From Halobacillus_B sp963739045 (GTDB taxonomy: Bacteria; Bacillota; Bacilli; Bacillales; Halobacillaceae): a DNA stretch of 64,000 nucleotides. Below the pieces are notes generated by a model. It made no database searches, was not told the origin of the DNA, and saw only the letters and a list, made by a program, of their open reading frames with translations. The position numbers and the translations under genes were made by a program. How positions within the stretch are numbered: the first letter of the stretch is position 1; the number at the start of each line of letters is the position of its first letter. Shown here one piece after another: positions 59,279 through 64,000 of this stretch. The stretch lies in the NCBI GenBank assembly GCA_963739045.1, contig CAVTYY010000001.1, positions 1,054,001 through 1,118,000 on the forward strand, read 5' to 3'.

Positions 59279-60604
59279 ATGAAACGTTTTAGAAAAGTAT
59301 TTGCCATCATGATGGCGCTCATGTTACTTATTCCATCGATTGCGATGGCCGATTCAAATTCAAGCCCGACCGCGAAAACACCGGCGGCTGACTTGAGAGC
59401 GACACTAAGCCAATTGTTGTCCAACCACTTCGTTTACCAGACGCTCGCGATGACGAAGGCGTATGACGGGGCGAAAGATGCCGACGCCGTGAACGAAGCG
59501 CTTGAACGCAATGCCAACGACATGAAGAAAGCGATTGAATCGATTTACGGAAAAGAAGGCGCACAGCAATTTGAGAAAATCTTTTCTTCCCAGTACGAAG
59601 AAAGCCCGGGTCTTGCCATGGCTGTGAAAAATGGGGACAAGGAAGCCGAGAAAAAGGCGAAACAGCAGTTATTGCAGGAATTCCCGAAAGAGCTTGGAAC
59701 TTTTCTAAGTAAAGCCACTGACGGCAATTTGCCCGCTGATACTGCAGAGAAAGTACTCCGCGCTCACGAGCAGGACGTACAAAATGTTTTCTATAACTAC
59801 ACAGAGGGTAACTATAAAAAAGCATATCAAGCTTTCCGCGATGGCTTCCACCGCATGTTCGACATAGGTAAAGCATTATCTGGAGCGATCGTGACACAGA
59901 TGCCAGACAAATTCGATAACACGATGGTGGATACGAAAGCCGCTGATCTGCGTTCTACATTGAACAGCCTTGGATCTGAGCACTTTGCGCTTGCCACTTT
60001 GGAAATGCAAAAAGGCTTCGATCAGGCGAAAGACTTTGATTTTGTTACATGGGCAGAAGATCAGCACACAGCTGACTTCAAAGCAGCCGTGAAGTCGATT
60101 TATGGACAAGAAGCGGCCGACCAATTCGAGAAGATTTGGCAGCAAGATCACCTGGACGCACAATCCCAGGTCGTAGCAGGAACCCTTCAGGATAAGACCG
60201 ATGTGAGAGACCAAGCTGAGCAGCGCTTGAAAGATTTCTCCAAAGAATTCGGTACCTTCCTATCTAAAGCAACCAATGGCAACCTGAAGCAAGAGGCAGC
60301 TCAGCAAGCCATCTGGAAGCATGAAGACAGCGTACTAACGACGTATGACAACTACGTCAATGGCGACTATCAAGCCACGTACGAATCGTTTGATAAAGGC
60401 TTTGCTTACATGTACGGCGTCGGCGAAATGCTCGGCGAAGCCATCGTGAAGCAAATGCCGGAAGAATACACAATGATGCCAACTGAAATGCCAGACACCG
60501 GTCTAGGCGGAACCGACAACAACGTATCCATCTGGATCTGGGTAACCTTTGGTGCTCTGGTACTATTATCAGGCGGCGCACTCGCAACAAGAAAACAACA
60601 CTAA
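59279..60604 (+). CDS. Sortase-anchored surface protein with two ~170-residue repeats
   Basis: A 441-residue secreted protein: signal peptide (MKRFRKVFAIMMALMLLIPSIAMA), two tandem helical repeats (about residues 37-210 and 218-390; compare ADLRATLSQLLSNHFVYQTL with ADLRSTLNSLGSEHFALATL, and IYGKEGAQQFEKI with IYGQEAADQFEKI), then MPDTGLGG, a membrane helix (VSIWIWVTFGALVLLSGGALA) and a basic TRKQH tail. This end is a cell-wall sorting signal with Met in the usual Leu position. The repeat type resembles helical modules in Paenibacillus/Bacillus copper-amine-oxidase-like surface proteins, from memory only. A class F sortase gene follows. AAAGGAGAGAA precedes the ATG. Confidence 0.8.
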   Translation: MKRFRKVFAIMMALMLLIPSIAMADSNSSPTAKTPAADLRATLSQLLSNHFVYQTLAMTKAYDGAKDADAVNEALERNANDMKKAIESIYGKEGAQQFEKIFSSQYEESPGLAMAVKNGDKEAEKKAKQQLLQEFPKELGTFLSKATDGNLPADTAEKVLRAHEQDVQNVFYNYTEGNYKKAYQAFRDGFHRMFDIGKALSGAIVTQMPDKFDNTMVDTKAADLRSTLNSLGSEHFALATLEMQKGFDQAKDFDFVTWAEDQHTADFKAAVKSIYGQEAADQFEKIWQQDHLDAQSQVVAGTLQDKTDVRDQAEQRLKDFSKEFGTFLSKATNGNLKQEAAQQAIWKHEDSVLTTYDNYVNGDYQATYESFDKGFAYMYGVGEMLGEAIVKQMPEEYTMMPTEMPDTGLGGTDNNVSIWIWVTFGALVLLSGGALATRKQH

Positions 60605-60628
60605 GTTTCCCCTTAGACAGAAATGGGA

Positions 60629-60660
60629 AGAGAGAGGGGTCATCCGCCTCTCTCTTTTTC
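60629..60660 (+). terminator. Terminator after the surface protein
   Basis: AGAGAGAGG faces CCTCTCTCTTTTTC. Confidence 0.9.
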
Positions 60661-60664
60661 TGTA

Positions 60665-60729
60665 GTGGGACATGGGTTCCTGTCCCCTATGTCCCCATGG
60701 GACGGTAGGGACAGGTACCACTGTCCCAC
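60665..60729. repeat. GTGGGAC palindrome
   Basis: GTGGGAC (60665) faces GTCCCAC (60723); inside, GGTTCCTGTCCC faces GGGACAGGTACC. This resembles a GGGACAGGTACC-type palindrome common between Bacillus genes. Confidence 0.6.
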
Positions 60730-60771
60730 CACCCCCGTCGCAGCATAGAGGGGACGACGGCGGCGCTCATT

Positions 60772-61030
60772 CGCAATAATAATCGAGTTTTCGCAATAAA
60801 AACGTGATTTTCGCAATAATAATTGGATTTTCGCAATAAAAAGTCGATGATCGCAATTATCGCGCCGTTTTCGCAATAAAACACGCAGCGGATCCCGCCA
60901 TGAAATATCGCTTCCGCAAATAAAATGGAAATATCGCAAATATATCCGTTTTTCCGCAAATATAATCGTGAACATCGCAAATAAAACAGCATGTTCGCAA
61001 ATATATCCGCAAACCCGCAAATAAATAGAG
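60772..61030. repeat. 20-nt-period array E (cores CGCAAT and CGCAAAT)
   Basis: CGCAAT starts at 60772, 60792, 60812, 60832, 60852 and 60872 (exact 20). After a 43-base break a second sub-array with CGCAAAT starts at 60915, 60935, 60955, 60976, 60996 and 61016 (one step of 21). The first half has the same core as array A, 27 kb away. A 141-codon open frame on the minus strand is just the repeat read through. Confidence 0.85.
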
Positions 61031-61064
61031 ACTTTCATAACTATGAGAGAAAAGGTGATGGGCA

Positions 61065-61955
61065 ATGAAATGGAAAATTTACTTTACGGTCGTCGGCATC
61101 GTGTTTCTGGTGCTGCTCGCCTACCAGAATGACGTGTTCGCTAAACTCCTCAACGGAGATACGCAGGTTGAGCACGTCTCCGGCAAGCAGGACTCCGACT
61201 ATTTAAACAGCCCCGAGGAGCAGCTGAAACAGAACAAAGATGCCGAGAAGAAAGAGAACGAGCTCGACCGCGAGTTCACGGTGATCAATAAATCAGAGGA
61301 TATGAACTCCTCGAAAGTCGATACTTCTCAGCCGAAGAAAGAAAATGATCACGGCATCATCCCGGTTCATATTAAGATTCCGGCGATCAAAGTCGATACC
61401 GATGTAAAAAAAGTCGGCATTAATGATAAAGGGCAGATGGGCGTGCCCGACAGTACGGTCACCGTCGGCTGGTTTGAGCCCGGCACGAAACCGGGCAACA
61501 CCGGCAACGCCGTCATCGCCGGCCACGTCGACAGCTACAAAGGACCCGCCGTCTTCTTTTATCTAAAAAATCTTAAAAAAGGCGATGAGATTCACGTGAC
61601 CGGCAAAGACGGGAAGAAGCTCACCTACATCGTCAAAGCGCTGGAAAGCTATCCATTCGATAACGCGCCGATCAAAGAGATCTTCGGCACGACCGATAAG
61701 AAGCGCCTGAACTTAATCACCTGCACCGGCACGTTCGATCATAAGACCGATAACCATCTGGAGCGGCTGGTCGTGTTTACCGAGCTGAAAGAACCGAAAA
61801 TCGATAAACAGCAGGCCAAGCAGCAGGAGCAAACAAAAGCAGGAAGAAGAACAGCAGCTGCCAGCACCGGACCACGTCGAAGTGAACGGAACCTTCGTCA
61901 CCTGGCATGCGGTCCGCGACGAGAAGGTCCTCGGCTACCGCGTCTACCGCAGTAA
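61065..61955 (+). CDS. Class F sortase, C-terminal part frameshifted
   Basis: A membrane-anchored transpeptidase (N-terminal helix IYFTVVGIVFLVLLAY). The sortase domain (about residues 95-245) has IPAIKVDTDVKKVG, catalytic His in VIAGHVDSY, Cys in LNLITCTGTFD and Arg in LERLVVFTEL. It should attach the MPDTG protein encoded upstream to the wall. After about residue 255 the frame becomes Arg-rich (AGRRTAAASTGPRRSERNL), unlike anything expected; the shifted frame encodes a fibronectin type III domain to 62109. ATG follows AGAAAAGGTGATG. Domain call firm, C terminus broken. Confidence 0.88.
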   Translation: MKWKIYFTVVGIVFLVLLAYQNDVFAKLLNGDTQVEHVSGKQDSDYLNSPEEQLKQNKDAEKKENELDREFTVINKSEDMNSSKVDTSQPKKENDHGIIPVHIKIPAIKVDTDVKKVGINDKGQMGVPDSTVTVGWFEPGTKPGNTGNAVIAGHVDSYKGPAVFFYLKNLKKGDEIHVTGKDGKKLTYIVKALESYPFDNAPIKEIFGTTDKKRLNLITCTGTFDHKTDNHLERLVVFTELKEPKIDKQQAKQQEQTKAGRRTAAASTGPRRSERNLRHLACGPRREGPRLPRLPQ

Positions 61956-62109
61956 AGACGGCGAAGATTTTGAAAAAGTCGCCAGCGTTTCTTCCTATGA
62001 ACGGAAAAACTATACCGATCCGGACGCTTCCGAGTACACGTACTACGTGACTTCTGTCGACAAGGACGGGAACGAATCGAAGCCATCGAAGAAAGCAACA
62101 GCCAAGTAA
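61837..62109 (+). pseudogene. Out-of-frame fibronectin type III module of the sortase gene
   Basis: Read in the +1 frame from about 61837: KQEEEQQLPAPDHVEVNGTF, then VTWHAVRDEKVLGYRVYRS and SEYTYYVTSVDKDGNESKPS, an FN3 domain. Removing one A from the AAAA run at 61835-61838 joins it to the sortase as QQEQTKQEEEQQLPAP. Confidence 0.8.
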
Positions 62110-62132
62110 AGCCATTCCCATCCCACCTTATT

Positions 62133-62166
62133 CGAAGCTCTCCCTGAAGCGGAGGGCTTCTTTTTT
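62133..62166 (+). terminator. Terminator after the sortase gene
   Basis: GAAGCTCTCC faces GGAGGGCTTC, followed by six T. Confidence 0.85.
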
Positions 62167-62262
62167 ATAGGCGGCCGGGTGATTATGGTAGGATGAAGGT
62201 AGAATCGTCATGTAACCGTATTCATCTGAGAATAGTGAGCCCTAATAGAGGAGGAATGCAAC

Positions 62263-62916
62263 ATGCAAAAGCATGGCAAGCTGGAAAGACAAGATCCGAG
62301 GGAACGTCCTCTCGAATACCTGCTGCACCTGCCGAAGAACTATGAGTCAAGCCCTCAGGAGCAGTGGCCGCTGATCCTTTTCTTACATGGAAGTGGAGAA
62401 AGGGGTTCAGATGTAGACCGCGTGAAAAGAGAAGGACTGCCTAAAGAAATCGAGGAAGGAGGAAAATTTCCCTTCCTTGTGGTGTCGCCGCAGTGCCCGG
62501 AGGATTCTCGCTGGACCGAAGAGTTAGACGCGTTAACTCGATTACTAGACGAAATTCAGTCCCGCTATCACGTGGATCCATCCCGCATCTACTTAACCGG
62601 TTTAAGCCTGGGAGGCCATGGCACGTGGCACTTGGCCGCCAAAATGCCGCAGACCTTTGCAGCCATCGCTCCCGTGTGCGGCCGGGGAGAAGTCCAGATG
62701 GCCGAAGCGCTCAAGAATATTCCCACGTGGGTCTTCCACGGCGATCAAGACGATGTCGTTTCGATTCAACATTCCATGGATATGGTAAAAGCCATAGAGA
62801 AACAGGGCGGGGGCATCCGCTTTACCATTTATGAGGGAGTGGGTCATGATTCCTGGACCGAAACCTACAGGAATCCGCAATTATATGAATGGTTTCTTGA
62901 GCACAAGAAGGGTTGA
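62263..62916 (+). CDS. Alpha/beta-hydrolase, PHB-depolymerase/esterase-like
   Basis: A 217-residue cytosolic serine hydrolase. The strand LILFLHGSGERGSD holds the oxyanion loop, the nucleophile Ser is in YLTGLSLGGHGTWHLA, the Asp in WVFHGDQDDVV and the His in GVGHDSWTETY. These match the predicted-peptidase/PHB depolymerase-like esterases. No signal peptide, so an intracellular esterase or peptidase. AGAGGAGGAATGC precedes the ATG. Confidence 0.88.
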   Translation: MQKHGKLERQDPRERPLEYLLHLPKNYESSPQEQWPLILFLHGSGERGSDVDRVKREGLPKEIEEGGKFPFLVVSPQCPEDSRWTEELDALTRLLDEIQSRYHVDPSRIYLTGLSLGGHGTWHLAAKMPQTFAAIAPVCGRGEVQMAEALKNIPTWVFHGDQDDVVSIQHSMDMVKAIEKQGGGIRFTIYEGVGHDSWTETYRNPQLYEWFLEHKKG

Positions 62917-62924
62917 TCAGGACT

Positions 62925-62970
62925 CTAGCCGACGACTTCAAGTTGAGGCTTTCCGCTTGTCGTAGGCTAG
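62925..62970. terminator. Shared convergent terminator hairpin
   Basis: CTAGCCGACGAC faces GTCGTAGGCTAG, with TTCCTTTGTTTT after it on the plus strand. It overlaps the stop of the minus-strand small gene. Confidence 0.65.
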
Positions 62971-63134
62971 TTCCTTTGTTTTAACAACTTATTCTTTATC
63001 TTGAAAGAAAAATAGATAACGATTCCTCCTGTAAAAGCCCCGAGGCCAGAATAAATTCCTGTCGAAAGATTATTCATCGATCCAATGGCGAAAACGACGA
63101 TTCCCAATATGAACGGGCTATACCATTTGTCCAA
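62967..63134 (-). CDS. Small two-helix membrane protein (55 aa)
   Basis: Read on the minus strand: MDKWYSPFILGIVVFAIGSM, then NNLSTGIYSGLGAFTGGIVI and YFSFKIKNKLLKQRN. It has two hydrophobic stretches and a basic tail. AAAAAGGAGAGG is six bases before the TTG at 63134. No family was recognised. It is convergent to the esterase gene and shares its hairpin. Confidence 0.7.
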   Translation of the reverse strand: MDKWYSPFILGIVVFAIGSMNNLSTGIYSGLGAFTGGIVIYFSFKIKNKLLKQRN

Positions 63135-63429
63135 ATTATCCTCTCCTTTTTCTTGATAGGATTAAAGCTGCAGATACTCTGGATATACCCAGTTATTCCT
63201 AATTAAATCAGGTTATTCTATGAAGCAATAAATTCTATCCCTTCCACTTGAAAGCAGGAGCCGTTGAGCCATTTTCCCAACCTATACTTAAGTGGAAAAT
63301 ATGGTAATTTATTCATAATAAAAGCTTGATATGTTACGCTTGAACTATAAAAATTTTCCAATTATAGTGTGAAAATCGCTGGACATTCAGCGCTTCCCCC
63401 AAGGATTCCAACAGCAAAGGAGGGATAAC

Positions 63430-63804
63430 TTGAAGGTATTCATTAGTGTCATGATGGCCATGATCATCCTAATGGGCTGCCAGCAGCAACCGGGAAGCGC
63501 GTCCAGTCCTGTCTCTATTAAAGACGACCAGGGAGAAGTCCTCGCGACTGAAGCGGACTTTGCCCATGCCGATCTGAACCAAAGCAAGCAAGGCGACTGG
63601 CGCATCGAGCTGACCTACAAAGGGGACGGCACTTCCAAGCAGATGACGGAAAACCATGTGGATGAAGATCTGCATGTGTACGTCGATGACCAATTAGTGG
63701 CGTCGCCGCACATCGAGCAGGTCATCAATAGTCACCGCTTAGAAATTGCCGGAGACTATTCGAAGAAACAAGCCCAGGCGTTTGTCGATGCAATTAATCA
63801 TTAA
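63430..63804 (+). CDS. Lipoprotein with a SecD-P1-head-like domain
   Basis: A 124-residue lipoprotein: signal peptide ending LMGC (Cys17), then ADFAHADLNQSKQGDWRIELTYKGDGTSKQM and a C-terminal VYVDDQLVASPHIEQVINSHRLEIAGDYSKKQAQAFVDAIN. The latter has the pattern of the P1 head of SecD (V-D-G/D-x-L-x-x-x-P, then G-x-[YF]-x-x-x-x-A). SecD itself is far larger, so this is a free-standing version of unknown role. TTG at 63430 follows AAAGGAGGGA. Confidence 0.75.
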   Translation: MKVFISVMMAMIILMGCQQQPGSASSPVSIKDDQGEVLATEADFAHADLNQSKQGDWRIELTYKGDGTSKQMTENHVDEDLHVYVDDQLVASPHIEQVINSHRLEIAGDYSKKQAQAFVDAINH

Positions 63805-63810
63805 GCAGAA

Positions 63811-63847
63811 AAAAAGAGGAACTTCCCGGCGGGGGAGTTCCTCTTTG
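63811..63847. terminator. Bidirectional terminator
   Basis: AAAAAGAGGAACTTCCC faces GGGGAGTTCCTCTTT; A run before and T run after, serving the lipoprotein gene and the convergent minus-strand gene. Confidence 0.8.
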
Positions 63848-63850
63848 AAA

Positions 63851-64000
63851 TTATCGATAGGTATCATGAAGCGGCGCAAACAGATCCTCTGCTGATTTTC
63901 TCACCATGGAAAAGTGCTCCACATTATCATAGCCGTGCAGAATCTCATTATGATGCTGGATAATCTGCTCGGCAGATAGAACCGAGTTGTCGGTCGTTCC
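63851..64000 (-). CDS. C-terminal part of an unidentified protein (start outside window)
   Basis: The minus strand is open from the window edge to TAA at 63851-63853 and reads GTTDNSVLSAEQIIQHHNEI, LHGYDNVEHFSMVRKSAEDL, FAPLHDTYR. Coding is supported by the open frame, the convergent terminator and a typical composition. The family cannot be named from 49 residues. Confidence 0.6.
   Translation of the reverse strand, partial: GTTDNSVLSAEQIIQHHNEILHGYDNVEHFSMVRKSAEDLFAPLHDTYR

Noticed and set aside
60640..61065. 141-codon open frame on the minus strand across array E
   Set aside because: It is the 20-nt array read through; the period is not a multiple of three and there is no ribosome site. 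Low chance of being a protein.

Overview
This window is chromosomal DNA from an endospore-forming, flagellated, Gram-positive Bacillaceae. The evidence is the set of spo0F, spoIIR, spoIID, spoIIQ and spoIIID genes, two murA paralogues, mbl, flhO/flhP, lipobox lipoproteins, strong Shine-Dalgarno sites with many GTG/TTG starts, and gene order that follows the pyrG-to-fabZ segment of Bacillus subtilis. Proton-type (not sodium-type) ATP synthase c subunit and rather acidic proteins fit a Halobacillus/Thalassobacillus-like moderate halophile, but the genus is an inference.

Layout. 1-8.9 kb: pyrG end, ywjG, spo0F, fbaA, transaldolase, murA (MurZ type), rho, L31 and tdk. The glpX gene found between murA and rho in B. 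subtilis is absent. 9-19.7 kb: a two-domain MpsC protein, a DDAH-family hydrolase, small proteins, prfA-prmC, a frameshifted spoIIR, a YwlB-like protein, a DnaA-box cluster, the Sua5 gene, mntP, ywlE and rpiB. 20-33.3 kb: ywlG, glyA, upp, a Vpr-like secreted subtilase and the complete atpIBEFHAGDC operon. 34-44.8 kb: ywzB, ywmB, murAA, spoIID, spoIIQ, spoIIID, mbl, flhO, flhP, an EpuA protein, a small membrane protein on the minus strand and fabZ. 45-64 kb is accessory: small lipoproteins and membrane proteins, an AT-rich island (LysR, PrpF isomerase, tripartite tricarboxylate transporter) whose left side carries a tRNA-Ala-like 3' remnant, an RND efflux pair, lipoproteins, a sortase-anchored surface protein with a class F sortase, an esterase and small genes.

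The most unusual content is intergenic. (1) Five arrays of degenerate units with a strict 20-nt (or 21-22-nt) period, each array with its own short core word (CGCAAT, CCGYGA, GATAG, GTTGATA). (2) About ten copies of a ~167-nt imperfect palindrome whose outer arms differ in sequence but stay complementary, often set as inverted pairs. (3) A second repeat family (CGAGACATAAG...CTTATG), one copy of which sits inside a copy of the first. (4) A composite repeat made of an AATCCGAACGA hairpin followed by a half palindrome. (5) A cluster of at least seven DnaA boxes between the YwlB-like gene and sua5.

Spore-specific promoters can be read directly: SigH for spo0F, SigF for spoIIQ and SigE for spoIIID. 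Likely SigA promoters lie before rpmE, upp, atp and fabZ, and a SigB-like one before the small membrane gene at 44.1 kb. Two frameshifts (spoIIR and the sortase) could be real or sequence errors.
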